Both the position numbers and the translations under genes were made by a program. Source: Aidingimonas halophila (GTDB lineage Bacteria; Pseudomonadota; Gammaproteobacteria; Pseudomonadales; Halomonadaceae). Taken from it: DNA of 64,000 nucleotides. The DNA lies in NCBI RefSeq assembly GCF_900106955.1, contig NZ_FNNI01000006.1, positions 248,001 to 312,000 of the forward strand, read 5' to 3'. Numbering within the stretch: the first letter of the stretch is position 1; each line of letters starts with the position of its first letter. Under the pieces are notes generated by a model. That model had not been told where the DNA came from and did no database searches. It saw nothing but the letters and a program-made list of their open reading frames with translations. Positions 1 through 8,980 of the stretch are shown piece after piece.

Positions 1-1380
1 ACGCACGATTTCGGCACCGGATTGGGTGTGACTGACCGACGTGTCGATCAATTCACGAATCTGGCTGGCGGCTTCGCTGGAGCGGCTGGCCAGCGTGCGG
101 ACTTCCTGGGCGACGACGGCGAAGCCCTTGCCGTGTTCACCCGCGCGGGCCGCTTCCACCGAGGCATTGAGCGCCAGGATGTTGGTCTGGAAGGCGATGG
201 AATCGATCATGCTGATGATGTTGCTGATCTGCTCGGCGGAATCGTTGATATCGGTCATGGTCTTTTCGACCTGCCCCATCGCCGATTCACCCTGGCGCGC
301 CACATCGGCCGTCTCGGAGACGAGCTGGTTGGCCTGATCCGCGGATTCCGCACTGTGGTTGACGGTCGAGGTGATCTCTTCCATCGACGACGAGGTTTCC
401 TGCAGATTGGCAGCCGCCTGCTCGGTGCGCGTGGAGAGTTCATCGGTCCCCTGAGCAATCTCGCCGGCGGCATGGTTGACCTGCTCCACACTGCTGCGCA
501 CTTCTCGGAGCGTCTCCTGCATACGCGACACGAAGGCGTTGAACTGTGTGGCCAGTTCGCCGACTTCATCCTTGGTATCGACCTCCAGGCGCTTGGTCAG
601 GTCGCCCTTGCCCTCGGCGATGTCCTGCATGGCGGCTGCGGTCTGACGGATCGGCCCGAGCGTGCGGCGCACCAGGAACCAGGCAATAACGGCAACGATC
701 AGAAATATCACGGCACCGGTCAAGCCAGCACTGACAATCGAGTTTCTGAGATCAGCCGCTGCCTCGGCTTCCACATCCGCCATGGCTTCGTTGATGTCTC
801 GGACATAGACGCCGGCACCGATCATCCAGTCCCAGGCCTCGATGCTGTCAGCGTAGGAATACTTGGTTTCCGTATCATCCGTCCCCGGATACTCCCACGG
901 ATATTCGTAGAACCCGCCACCATCGCGACTGACCTCAACCAGTTCACGAATGATGTAGTCACCGTCAGGGCTTTGCAGATCGCCGAGATTGGTGCCTTCC
1001 TGCTCCGGCTGATGAGGCAGGACGATATTCGTCGCATCGTATTCGAACGCAAAAATGTAATTGTCACCTTCGAAGCGCATACTGCGCAGGATCTCGGCGG
1101 CCCGTTCCCTGGCTTCGTCATCGTCGGCATCCGCATTGTCGACGATAGGAGCGATGGCGGTCTTGGCCTGCTGTACGACATCCCGCACGCTCTGCTTGCG
1201 GTTGTCGATCAGCGTTTCGCGTTGTTGCGCCAGGCTTTCACGATTCGTGTCGATGCGATCCATGGATTCGCGAGCGACCAGTACTACGGTCATGATGAAC
1301 AACGGCAGCAGTACCAGCGCCAGGACCTTCGCCTGAAGGCTGATACCACGTCGGTGAGGTGATGTGTGAGTGGTTGTCAT
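1..1380 (-). CDS. Methyl-accepting chemotaxis protein (C-terminus beyond window)
   Basis: Inner-membrane chemoreceptor that passes ligand signals to CheA/CheW. Reading the minus strand from ATG at 1380 gives 460 codons open to base 1, so the 3' end lies outside. Order: transmembrane helix near residues 15-36, a periplasmic Cache-type sensor (with the ENYIFAF-like segment [13 protein letters not shown] and a DWMIGAGVY motif typical of single-Cache receptors), a second transmembrane helix near 205-225, HAMP, then the coiled-coil signalling domain including the conserved tip [20 protein letters not shown] and [15 protein letters not shown]. It is monocistronic as seen and is preceded by a FliA-type promoter. 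Ligand cannot be told from sequence. A weak GGAG lies upstream of the start. Confidence 0.93.
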   Translation of the reverse strand, partial: MTTTHTSPHRRGISLQAKVLALVLLPLFIMTVVLVARESMDRIDTNRESLAQQRETLIDNRKQSVRDVVQQAKTAIAPIVDNADADDDEARERAAEILRSMRFEGDNYIFAFEYDATNIVLPHQPEQEGTNLGDLQSPDGDYIIRELVEVSRDGGGFYEYPWEYPGTDDTETKYSYADSIEAWDWMIGAGVYVRDINEAMADVEAEAAADLRNSIVSAGLTGAVIFLIVAVIAWFLVRRTLGPIRQTAAAMQDIAEGKGDLTKRLEVDTKDEVGELATQFNAFVSRMQETLREVRSSVEQVNHAAGEIAQGTDELSTRTEQAAANLQETSSSMEEITSTVNHSAESADQANQLVSETADVARQGESAMGQVEKTMTDINDSAEQISNIISMIDSIAFQTNILALNASVEAARAGEHGKGFAVVAQEVRTLASRSSEAASQIRELIDTSVSHTQSGAEIVR

Positions 1381-1446
1381 TGAGATGATTTCTCCAGAAT
1401 CGTCTTCAGTCCTAAAGGGATGCCATCGTTTTTATTGTGCTTTGCA

Positions 1447-1473
1447 ATATCGGCAAGCACTGGAAAAACTTGA
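1447..1473 (-). promoter_or_regulatory. FliA (sigma28) promoter of the chemoreceptor gene
   Basis: On the minus strand TCAAGTTT, an 11-nt spacer and GCCGATAT match the flagellar sigma28 consensus TAAAGTTT-N11-GCCGATAA at 14 of 16 positions with exact spacing. The -10 element ends 66 nt before the receptor ATG at 1380. It implies expression with the late flagellar/chemotaxis regulon. Confidence 0.85.
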
Positions 1474-1561
1474 TGTCGGATGGGCAAGCGTTTAGCAACC
1501 CCATCAACGGCAAAGTAAGATAGACTCAATAAAGAAGGCTTAGGAGATCATAAGGACAACC

Positions 1562-3283
1562 ATGACGGAGCCTCCGGTCAAGGCAGGGAATATGGCTGTC
1601 CGGCATTGCGTTCAATGCCGGCGAGTCCTGGCCCCCTTATGGCTGAGTCTTCTGTCGGCACTGTCATTGGGCGCTCCGGTGGCCAACGCCCAGGCCCCAC
1701 GAGACGATCTGGAACCGGTGTCGTTACAGTTGCTCTGGTATCACCAGTTTCAATCGGCCGGATATTATGCAGCCCAGGATCAGGGATACTATCGGGATGC
1801 CGGCTTCGACGTGGAAATCCGTCATGGCGGTTATGACAACCAGGGCCGGTCCGTCGATCCGGTCGAGGAAGTCATCTTCGGGCGGGCGGACTTCGGGGTA
1901 ACGCGCTCCGATATTCTGCTCCATCACAGCCGTGGCGCCCCGGTCACGGTCATCGCCAATATCATGCAGCGTTCACCGCTGACGCTGCTGACCCTGAAAC
2001 GCTACGGTTTCGATCGCCTCGAGGATATCGGCGACCGTCCAGTCTCGTTGACGCTGCCCACCAACAACCCGGACAAACGGATCAGTGCCGAAACCGTTGC
2101 TGCGCTACGCAAGGCCGATGTGGACATTCGTGCACTCAACAATTCGCCCCCTAGCTGGGATCTCGACGATCTACTCAGCGGCACGACACAACTCACCACC
2201 GCTTATCGCACTGATGAGCCCTACCTCCTTCGTCAGGTTGGTGCCACGCCTGTCGAAATCGATCCGGCCGACTATGGAGTCGATTTCTATGGCGACACGC
2301 TGTTCACGCATCGCCAACTGGCCGACAACGAGCCGGAGCGCGTGGCCGCCTTTCGCGATGCCAGCCTGCGTGGCTGGGAGTACGCGCTCGAGCATCCGGA
2401 GGCGATCGCCACACTCATCGAACGAGAATACGGTACCCGCAGCGAACGTCATGATCGCGAGTTCCTGCTTCATGAAGCGGAGCAACTCCGAGAGTTGATG
2501 CAACCCCAGTTGATCGAGATCGGCTACATGAACCCCAGACGGTGGGAGTCGATCGCCGAGGTGTACCAAGAGTTGGGTATGATCCAGCAGGCGGATATCG
2601 GCTCGCTACTCTTTACGCCCGAGTCGAATGGCTCCCCTCACCTGGGGCGTTGGCTCGTGCCTGTCGGTACCGTTCTGGCGCTGGTGCTATTGGCTGCCGG
2701 CTACCTGCACGTGGTCAACCGTCATCTGACGCTGGAAATCGCCCGGCGGCGTCAAGCCGAGAACGCCTTGCGTGTTCAAGCCGAAAAGGATGGCCTGACC
2801 GGTATCGATAATCGCCGGTTGTTCGAAGCGCATATTCAGCGTGAATTCCAGCGCGCCCGGCGACATAATCTGCCGTTGAGCCTGATTCTATTCGATATCG
2901 ACAACTTCAAGGCTATTAACGACGATTACGGACATCTGGTCGGAGACCGCGTGCTGAAGGCCATTCCCGAGGCAACCGCTCCGGTATTGCGAAGCAGCGA
3001 TCTCTTTTCACGCTACGGCGGTGAGGAGTTCGTCGTTATTCTGCCGGAAACCCCCCTCGATGAGGCATGCCAGGTGGCCGAACGGATCCGCTGCGTCAAT
3101 GGTGACCATCGAATCGACGGCGACGTCCCCAACGATCCGGTGACGTACACCCTGAGTCTGGGGATTGCCGAATTGCAAGCCGATGATGCGTCTGCCGAAG
3201 ACCTCGTTCGACGTGCCGATACGGAACTGTACCGGGCCAAGACGGCGGGACGAAACCGGCTGAGTTCTAGGATGACACCTTAG
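1562..3283 (+). CDS. Periplasmic NMT1/THI5-like sensor fused to GGDEF diguanylate cyclase
   Basis: Predicted membrane diguanylate cyclase making c-di-GMP in response to a periplasmic ligand. The 573-residue protein has a signal-like hydrophobic segment near 22-45, an NMT1/THI5-like substrate-binding fold (about 52-350: LLWYHQFQSAGYYAAQDQGY, a motif of pyrimidine/thiamine-precursor binding proteins), one transmembrane helix near 363-385, a short coiled linker, and a GGDEF domain. The active site is GGEEF (486-490) and an RxxD inhibitory site (RSSD, 477-480) stands at the usual spacing, so it is likely active and product-inhibited. A downstream start at 1592 would give a more ordinary signal peptide. 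Its last 17 nt overlap the convergent neighbour's 3' end. The ligand is unknown; a thiamine precursor is only a guess. Confidence 0.87.
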   Translation: MTEPPVKAGNMAVRHCVQCRRVLAPLWLSLLSALSLGAPVANAQAPRDDLEPVSLQLLWYHQFQSAGYYAAQDQGYYRDAGFDVEIRHGGYDNQGRSVDPVEEVIFGRADFGVTRSDILLHHSRGAPVTVIANIMQRSPLTLLTLKRYGFDRLEDIGDRPVSLTLPTNNPDKRISAETVAALRKADVDIRALNNSPPSWDLDDLLSGTTQLTTAYRTDEPYLLRQVGATPVEIDPADYGVDFYGDTLFTHRQLADNEPERVAAFRDASLRGWEYALEHPEAIATLIEREYGTRSERHDREFLLHEAEQLRELMQPQLIEIGYMNPRRWESIAEVYQELGMIQQADIGSLLFTPESNGSPHLGRWLVPVGTVLALVLLAAGYLHVVNRHLTLEIARRRQAENALRVQAEKDGLTGIDNRRLFEAHIQREFQRARRHNLPLSLILFDIDNFKAINDDYGHLVGDRVLKAIPEATAPVLRSSDLFSRYGGEEFVVILPETPLDEACQVAERIRCVNGDHRIDGDVPNDPVTYTLSLGIAELQADDASAEDLVRRADTELYRAKTAGRNRLSSRMTP

Positions 3284-6158
3284 CTAGCAGCCAGTCGGCG
3301 GCAAAGGCCTCATTGGTCTGCGGACGCGCAAAATAGAAACCCTGCGCCTGATCACACCCCAGCTCACGCAGGGCATCGGCCTGGCCGCGCGTTTCGACAC
3401 CCTCCGCCACGGTTCGCATATTCAGGCTACGCGCCATGGAAATGATGGTCGCCACGATCGCCAGGTCACTGTCGTTCGAGAGCATGTTGCGCACGAAGGA
3501 CATGTCGATCTTGAGCGTATCCAGCGGAAAACTCTTGAGATAGGCCAGCGAGGAATAGCCGGTACCGAAATCATCGACAGCCAGCGTGAACCCTGCCGAC
3601 TTGAGCTGCTTCATCAAGGCGATCGCCTGCTCGGGGTCTTTCATGAAGCCGCCCTCCGTCAATTCGAGGGCGATCGCCGACGGCGCCACACCGTAGGTGG
3701 CGAGAATGCTGGTGATACGCTGAACGAAGCGCGGGTCATCCAGTTGCTGTGCCGCGATGTTGACACTGATCGGCGGCACCGACAGTCCCTGGCGACGCCA
3801 GGCGATGATCTGACGGCAGGTCGCCTGCAATACCCAATCCCCCAGCGCCGGTGCCATGCCGCGTTCCTCGACCAGCGGGATGAATTCGGCCGGACTGATC
3901 CAGCCCAGTTCGGCATCGAACCAACGACACAATGCCTCGACACCGACCAGGGATTCACTATCGAGACCGACCTGGGCCTGGAAGTTCAACTCGAGCGCAT
4001 CGGTCTTGAGTGCCGACGTCAAGCGTTTCGCCAGCAGCAGGCGTCGCGCCACGGCCTCGCCCATCGCGGAATCGTATAGGCAATACCCACTGCCACGCTC
4101 CTTGGCATGATACATGGCAATGTCGGCGTGCTTGAGCAGCTCGCCTACGGTCTCCGCATGGGTGGGGTAGCAGGCCATGCCCAGACTCGCCTCCAACGAC
4201 AGCTGCTGCCGGCGCACCTTGAAAGGCGGTTCCAGCACGCGTTGCAGTCGCTCAGCCAGCTTGCGCATGCCATCGAGATCGATATGCTCTGCCACCGCCA
4301 CGAACTCATCACCGCCGAGACGGGCGAGCATGCAATTTGCCGGCAACACCTGGGACAACCGCTCCGCCACGGCGATCAACACCCTGTCGCCGGTATCATG
4401 ACCGTAGGAGTCGTTAATGTCCTTGAAACGGTCGAGGTCGAGAAACACCACGCCCAATGACGTGTCTTTCTGAGCGGCCAGGGCAAACGCGGCTTCCAGA
4501 TACTCCTTGAAGTAGGTGCGATTGGGCAGATTGGTTGCCGTGTCGTAGTAGGCAAGCCGGAAAATACGGGATTCGTCGTTCTGTCGCTCCAGTTCGGCAG
4601 CGGCGACGGCCGTGAATATCTGCAGTACCGAACTGACAAAGTCGACATCCTCCAGCGTGCGGCGGAACATGACCACCAACAGTCCGATGGGATCGCCATT
4701 GGCATCGTCCAGACGATAGCCGACATAGGCGCGGATCCCATGCAAGACATCCTGGTATTGGGCCGGCAACCGTTCGGTGATGGCGCCCTGCGACTCCCAA
4801 TGGCCTTCGGTGATCACGCGTTCGCAAGGGGTGTCGGTCAAGTCATAGGAAACGTCTTCGACGCGATGCCCATCGATGACGGCGGCAATCGAGTTGACCT
4901 GCCGTGGATGCCCCTCATCCAATAGCCCCACGAAAGCAAAATCGGCATTCAGCGCCTGGACCATATGACCAGTCAACTGGTCGAAATAGGCGCTGCCACT
5001 GCGGGCAGAGACCGCCGTAGCAATGTTCAGCACGGCATGATGCATACGCTGCTGACGAGAACGCACACGCAGCGCATTGATCCCGTACGCCAGGTTATCG
5101 GCCAGTTCTTCGAGAAGCGCCAGCTCCCGTTCATCGACCTCATCACTGTCGAGGTCTTCGGCGCGATCAGGATGGTTCCGGCCTTCATACAGTGCCAGTA
5201 TGCCAAAGATCGTGCCATCTTCCTGGCGCAGCGGCAGACAGATGATTCGTTGGAAGCCGCGCTTTTCGGCGTCACTCAACCAGGGGTTGAAACGTGCATC
5301 CTCATGCAGCCTATTCAGGACGACGGTCTTTCCGCTACGAATGCAACGCCCCGCCGGCCCCTGCCCGTAGGGGTCAACCTCCGACCAACTGAGACGAATG
5401 GCATCGTAGTAACCTTGCTCATTGCCGGCCCAGGCCTGAGGCACGATGCTTTTCGCTTCATCGTTCCGGGCATAGCCCACCGACGCCATGCGGTACCCGC
5501 CTGCCTCGACCGCCAGATGGCAGATCGATTCCAACAGCGACGACTCATCCGATGCCCTGATCAACGCCTTGTTGCATTGACCGAGCAGAGTCAAGGCACG
5601 ATGCGAGGTCCGCAGGTGTCGTTCGACCTCTTGCCGGGTGAGTTCCGCGCCAGCGCGTGATGCAGCGACGCGGAGAACTTCGCGAGCTATCTCCACATTC
5701 GGCATCGGACGGCTATCCAGTACGGCGATCAACCCCAGGGCACTACCGTCCGGAGCGAATATGGGGATGCCCAGATAGCTTTCGGCGCCCAGATCTTCCA
5801 GCATGGGATCATCAGGAAAACGGGCGCAGATGCCCGAGGGATAGTGGCAAGGCTTGTTGCCGACGACACCATCACAGGGCGAGCCCTTGAGGGGATAGCT
5901 GATATTCGCACTGATACGGCTGCGGGACCAGACGGCCAGAGTCCGAACATTGAGACGATCGGCGGTGATTTCGCCGATCAGGACGAAATCGACCTGCAGC
6001 ACCTTGGCCAGGTGCGTGACCAGGTCGTCAAAGAACGCATCACCGGCATCCAGCGCCAAGGTATCGGCCAGGACTTGAAAATTATCTTGTGCGGCAATCG
6101 CCTTTTTCAATGAATCGCTCCCCGGTGCCTTGGCATGGCAGAACGTGCACTCTACCAC
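3267..6158 (-). CDS. GAF-GAF-GAF-GGDEF-EAL c-di-GMP turnover protein
   Basis: Soluble 963-residue sensor/enzyme. Three GAF-like domains (about 25-175, 190-365, 385-525) precede a GGDEF domain with intact GGDEF (615-619) but no RxxD site, then an EAL domain keeping its motifs: VEAL, the Asn of SVNIA, ELTE, DDFGTGYSSL, LKID and AEGVET. Both catalytic centres look intact, so either synthesis or hydrolysis of c-di-GMP is possible; EAL dominance is common in such hybrids. There are no transmembrane segments. The first codon read is GTG at 6158; a TTG at 6110 behind a GGGGAG sequence is an equally good start. No ATG exists near the N-terminus. It converges on the preceding cyclase gene with a 17-nt overlap. 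Confidence 0.88.
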   Translation of the reverse strand: MVECTFCHAKAPGSDSLKKAIAAQDNFQVLADTLALDAGDAFFDDLVTHLAKVLQVDFVLIGEITADRLNVRTLAVWSRSRISANISYPLKGSPCDGVVGNKPCHYPSGICARFPDDPMLEDLGAESYLGIPIFAPDGSALGLIAVLDSRPMPNVEIAREVLRVAASRAGAELTRQEVERHLRTSHRALTLLGQCNKALIRASDESSLLESICHLAVEAGGYRMASVGYARNDEAKSIVPQAWAGNEQGYYDAIRLSWSEVDPYGQGPAGRCIRSGKTVVLNRLHEDARFNPWLSDAEKRGFQRIICLPLRQEDGTIFGILALYEGRNHPDRAEDLDSDEVDERELALLEELADNLAYGINALRVRSRQQRMHHAVLNIATAVSARSGSAYFDQLTGHMVQALNADFAFVGLLDEGHPRQVNSIAAVIDGHRVEDVSYDLTDTPCERVITEGHWESQGAITERLPAQYQDVLHGIRAYVGYRLDDANGDPIGLLVVMFRRTLEDVDFVSSVLQIFTAVAAAELERQNDESRIFRLAYYDTATNLPNRTYFKEYLEAAFALAAQKDTSLGVVFLDLDRFKDINDSYGHDTGDRVLIAVAERLSQVLPANCMLARLGGDEFVAVAEHIDLDGMRKLAERLQRVLEPPFKVRRQQLSLEASLGMACYPTHAETVGELLKHADIAMYHAKERGSGYCLYDSAMGEAVARRLLLAKRLTSALKTDALELNFQAQVGLDSESLVGVEALCRWFDAELGWISPAEFIPLVEERGMAPALGDWVLQATCRQIIAWRRQGLSVPPISVNIAAQQLDDPRFVQRITSILATYGVAPSAIALELTEGGFMKDPEQAIALMKQLKSAGFTLAVDDFGTGYSSLAYLKSFPLDTLKIDMSFVRNMLSNDSDLAIVATIISMARSLNMRTVAEGVETRGQADALRELGCDQAQGFYFARPQTNEAFAADWLLAKVSS

Positions 6159-6216
6159 GTGTTATCGGCACATATATGATGACCTTGAAAGGCCGGCACC
6201 GGAGAGTCAAGTCTGG

Positions 6217-6819
6217 TCAACTCAATGCGAAGACACTTCCCAGGGCGGCGATGCCAACGCCCAGTGCGCGGACCCAGCCATTGCTGCGTGTCATCAGGAA
6301 ACCGCCCAGGGCCTTGCCACCATAGGTGATCGCCAACGTGGCCAACGAGAAGCCGGCCAGATAGCTCATCAGCGAGGCGCCATGCGGGAGCTCGCTGCCG
6401 TGAGCGTGACCATGGAACAACATGAATGTGACGACCAGGACGGCTCCCACGACGCTCGGCAGTCTCGCCATGGCCGCCAGCAACACACCTGCCAGGAGCA
6501 CGCTCAACGCGATCCCCGTCTCGACGCCGGGCAATGCGATGCCACTCCAGACCAACGCCGCACCGGCCCACATGCCCAGCAGCACGACGAGCGGGGAGAG
6601 GGTACGAAACAGACCGCTCTGCCGCACGCTCCACAGGCCGATCGCCACCATCGCCAGGAGATGATCCAGCCCCAGGAACGGGTGAGACAGGCCGGCGGCG
6701 AAACCGCCATGACCACCCCCATGGCCGGGATGTCCCCAGGCCAGGCCCGCCACCGCCAGTAACGGGAGACAGAGGCTCAGCGCCAGACGCGTCGGTTGAT
6801 GAGGCAACGTGACAGTCAT
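6217..6819 (-). CDS. ureJ: HupE/UreJ family nickel permease
   Basis: Inner-membrane protein of about 200 residues, the last gene of the urease operon, 42 nt after ureG. HupE/UreJ proteins supply Ni2+ to urease or hydrogenase. The signal-like N-terminus ends before the family His-rich motif HPGHGGGHGGFAAGLSHPFLG, followed by LDHLLAMVAIGLW and about six hydrophobic helices; a second His cluster (FHGHAHGSE) lies mid-protein. Start is ATG 6819, with AAAGGAG 7 nt upstream; a start 18 nt earlier has no ribosome site. No hydrogenase genes are present, so the urease role is inferred from position. Confidence 0.93.
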   Translation of the reverse strand: MTVTLPHQPTRLALSLCLPLLAVAGLAWGHPGHGGGHGGFAAGLSHPFLGLDHLLAMVAIGLWSVRQSGLFRTLSPLVVLLGMWAGAALVWSGIALPGVETGIALSVLLAGVLLAAMARLPSVVGAVLVVTFMLFHGHAHGSELPHGASLMSYLAGFSLATLAITYGGKALGGFLMTRSNGWVRALGVGIAALGSVFALS

Positions 6820-6861
6820 ACAAGACTCCTTTCGCAAGATTCAATGAAGTAATGTCGAGAC

Positions 6862-7494
6862 TCAGCTGGCCCGCGCCTGCGGGCGACGTTCAGGCAGCAT
6901 GCCGCGATCGAGAATGAAACGGATGATCTCTTCGAGACCGACGCCGTCGTAGAGATTGGTAAAGACGAAGGGGCGATCGCCTCGCATCATCCTGGCATCG
7001 CGCTCCATGACATCCAGCGACGCATGAACCTGTTCGGCGATATCGATCTTGTTGATGATCAACAGATCCGACTTGGTGATGCCGGGACCGCCCTTGCGCG
7101 GGATCTTGTCACCGGCCGACACATCGATCACGTAAAGCGTCAGGTCGGAAAGCTCGGGACTGAAGGTGGCCGAGAGATTGTCACCGCCGGACTCCACCAG
7201 CACCAGTTCCAGATCGGGATGGCGGGACTGCAGATCATCGATGGCCGCCAGGTTCATCGACGCATCTTCGCGAATCGCCGTGTGCGGACAACCGCCGGTT
7301 TCCACGCCAAGGATGCGATCGGCGGCCAGCGCATCGTGCTTGAGCAGGAAATCGGCATCCTCGCGGGTATAGATGTCATTGGTGACGACGGCGAGATCAT
7401 AATGGTCCCGCAGCGCCAGGCAGAGTTGCTTGAGCAGCGCCGTCTTGCCCGACCCCACCGGGCCGCCGACGCCGATACGCAGACAATGGGTCAT
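6862..7494 (-). CDS. ureG: Urease accessory GTPase UreG
   Basis: SIMIBI GTPase that drives nickel insertion into apo-urease with UreD/UreF/UreE. The 210-residue product has the P-loop [14 protein letters not shown] at the N-terminus, the Cys-Pro-His metal motif ([13 protein letters not shown]), the switch segment [16 protein letters not shown] and the NKID base-recognition motif. Start is ATG 7494, preceded by AAGGAG; the reading frame extends upstream but conservation starts here. It follows ureF after a 126-nt gap filled by a REP-like element. Confidence 0.97.
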   Translation of the reverse strand: MTHCLRIGVGGPVGSGKTALLKQLCLALRDHYDLAVVTNDIYTREDADFLLKHDALAADRILGVETGGCPHTAIREDASMNLAAIDDLQSRHPDLELVLVESGGDNLSATFSPELSDLTLYVIDVSAGDKIPRKGGPGITKSDLLIINKIDIAEQVHASLDVMERDARMMRGDRPFVFTNLYDGVGLEEIIRFILDRGMLPERRPQARAS

Positions 7495-7554
7495 GTTTTG
7501 GCTCCTTGATCTATCAGTGATTAGCGCGATGGACACCGCCCGATGCCTGGTCAG

Positions 7555-7599
7555 GCAGGGCTGCGCCCTGCATCGCGGCCGAGACCGCACCTACGACAC
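7555..7599 (-). repeat. REP-like palindromic element, copy B (ureF-ureG gap)
   Basis: Read on the minus strand, this 45-nt element shares about 40 positions with a 46-nt copy at 11455-11500. Shared parts are GTGTCGT, a GCGG/CCGC stem, GATGCAGGGCGC and AGCCCTGC. Its 7-bp stem GCAGGGC/GCCCTGC occupies 7555-7571. A further ACGACA/TGTCGT inverted repeat overlaps its other end (7594-7616). The layout matches bacterial REP elements: a conserved GTrGG head then a stem-loop. Confidence 0.75.
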
Positions 7600-7620
7600 C
7601 CGGGCCGCATGTCGTGGCAA

Positions 7621-8316
7621 TCAACTCCTGAACAGCCGTGAGTACTGGGTTTCGTGTAACGCACTGGCGAGCGCCAGGCCGGGTAATGCCGGTCCCAGGT
7701 CGTCATCATCGAGCGTCAGGGCCTTGTCCACCGCCGTCACCAGCGACGGCCTCAGTTGCTCGACCAGGCGTTGCGCTGCCGTGTGCCCAAGCGGTAACGC
7801 CTTGCACGCCACGGCAAGCTGGTTTTCCAGCCAGGCCCAGGCAAACCCGAGCAGGGTCTGGCGAACCGGGACATCCCGGCAATGGGCAGTCCAGGCAAAG
7901 ACCGTGGCATAGCCGGCGCCGCCGGGAAGCGAGGGTGCCACCGGCAATCGATCCAGGCTCCTCAGCAAACGCGCCAGCGCCTCGCCGAGACGCCGGTCCT
8001 CGGCTGCCAGTTCCGCGGTTTCCCGATTGGCCTGCAGCCAATCATCCCAGAATGCGATAGCGTCACTGTCAGCCGCTGCCCAGGCATGTTGCTGACGTAG
8101 CAGAACCGGCAGCTCGCAATGTGTCAGACCGTCGTCGAGCACCCCCTCCAACCAGTCACCGAGGCTGGCCTCATCGGTCACCCAATCCAGCTCGAAGGCA
8201 CTCTCCAGGCCCTGCGACCAGGCAAACGCGCCGATCGGCAGCGCCGGGCTGACGAGTTGCAGCAACCCCAGCAGCGCCAGGTCGTCGTCTCGACGAAGAG
8301 GTTCATCAATGGGCAT
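7621..8316 (-). CDS. ureF: Urease accessory protein UreF
   Basis: UreF bridges UreD and UreG in the nickel-insertion complex. About 231 residues, all-helical, with the family N-terminus LLQLVSPALPIGAFAWSQGLE, the central GYATVFAW segment and a C-terminus ending HETQYSRLFRS, the conserved tail. Start is ATG 8316 with GGGGGAGG just upstream; it overlaps the 3' end of ureE by 11 nt, indicating translational coupling. Confidence 0.96.
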   Translation of the reverse strand: MPIDEPLRRDDDLALLGLLQLVSPALPIGAFAWSQGLESAFELDWVTDEASLGDWLEGVLDDGLTHCELPVLLRQQHAWAAADSDAIAFWDDWLQANRETAELAAEDRRLGEALARLLRSLDRLPVAPSLPGGAGYATVFAWTAHCRDVPVRQTLLGFAWAWLENQLAVACKALPLGHTAAQRLVEQLRPSLVTAVDKALTLDDDDLGPALPGLALASALHETQYSRLFRS

Positions 8317-8815
8317 GGGCCTCCCCCTCTGCATGGTGGTGTGCATGCGAATGGTGGTGACCCTGATGGTGGCCACCCTGGGAATAGGCCCCCGGCTCCG
8401 GATCGAACGGCGCGTCATGATGATCGAGCGTCGCCCCCAGGCGCTCGGCCAGTTCCTCGAGGACATGATCGGGCGGGAAACGTACCCAGCCCCCCTGCTC
8501 ATCCTCTCCCAGGGCTAACTGCACATGACGATTGCCCAGATGATAGGCGAGCCGCGCCAGTGGCAGGCCGGCCTCGGTCCGGGCCGTCACGACCGGTTCG
8601 TCGGCTGCCCTGACGAGAATCACTTCGCCACTGTCGGCACGTAGCCCTTCCCCGTCTCGCAACACCGGGCCGCGATCCAGGAACAGGCCAAGCTCACGCC
8701 CGGTATCGCTTCTTGCCTTGAAGCGGCCGCGCGTGCGCGACTCGAACGGCAACGTCAGGGTGTCGCCTGCCTGGTCGTGCTCGATGGCCCCCAGGCGTTC
8801 GATGAGTTTCAGCAT
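8306..8815 (-). CDS. ureE: Urease accessory nickel chaperone UreE
   Basis: Dimeric nickel-binding metallochaperone delivering Ni2+ for urease maturation. 169 residues: N-terminal beta domain (TLPFESRTRGRFKA), C-terminal metal-binding domain with YHLGNRHVQL, whose His is the conserved interface ligand, and a His-rich tail of more than a dozen His residues (GGHHQGHHHSHAHHHAEG), which in other species stores extra nickel. It is separated from ureC by 165 nt holding a large inverted repeat. Confidence 0.96.
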   Translation of the reverse strand: MLKLIERLGAIEHDQAGDTLTLPFESRTRGRFKARSDTGRELGLFLDRGPVLRDGEGLRADSGEVILVRAADEPVVTARTEAGLPLARLAYHLGNRHVQLALGEDEQGGWVRFPPDHVLEELAERLGATLDHHDAPFDPEPGAYSQGGHHQGHHHSHAHHHAEGEAHAH

Positions 8816-8863
8816 TGCTATTACCTCTTCGCTGGCCGCCAGCCTTGCCCTCGCTCAACGCCA

Positions 8864-8936
8864 CGTGACCTAAACCCTGCCCCCTCGGTCGGACTCCTGC
8901 GGTCGGGTCGCTTCGCCCGTGGGGGCAGCGGTCACG
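8864..8936. repeat. Interrupted inverted repeat in the ureC-ureE gap
   Basis: CGTGACC (8864-8870) pairs with GGTCACG (8930-8936), and inside it CTGCCCCC (8877-8884) pairs with GGGGGCAG (8921-8928), enclosing 36 nt. The whole can fold as a long hairpin or cruciform in the otherwise empty 165-nt gap. It does not resemble the two REP copies nearby and may be a second repeat family or an mRNA-stability element. Confidence 0.6.
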
Positions 8937-8980
8937 CGAGGTTTCGCGATGACAAGCTGGCTTGGCGATGTTGTCATGGC

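Noticed and set aside
22-1362. Long plus-strand open frame of 446 codons
   Set aside because: It is the antisense shadow of the chemoreceptor, whose minus frame has unmistakable MCP motifs.
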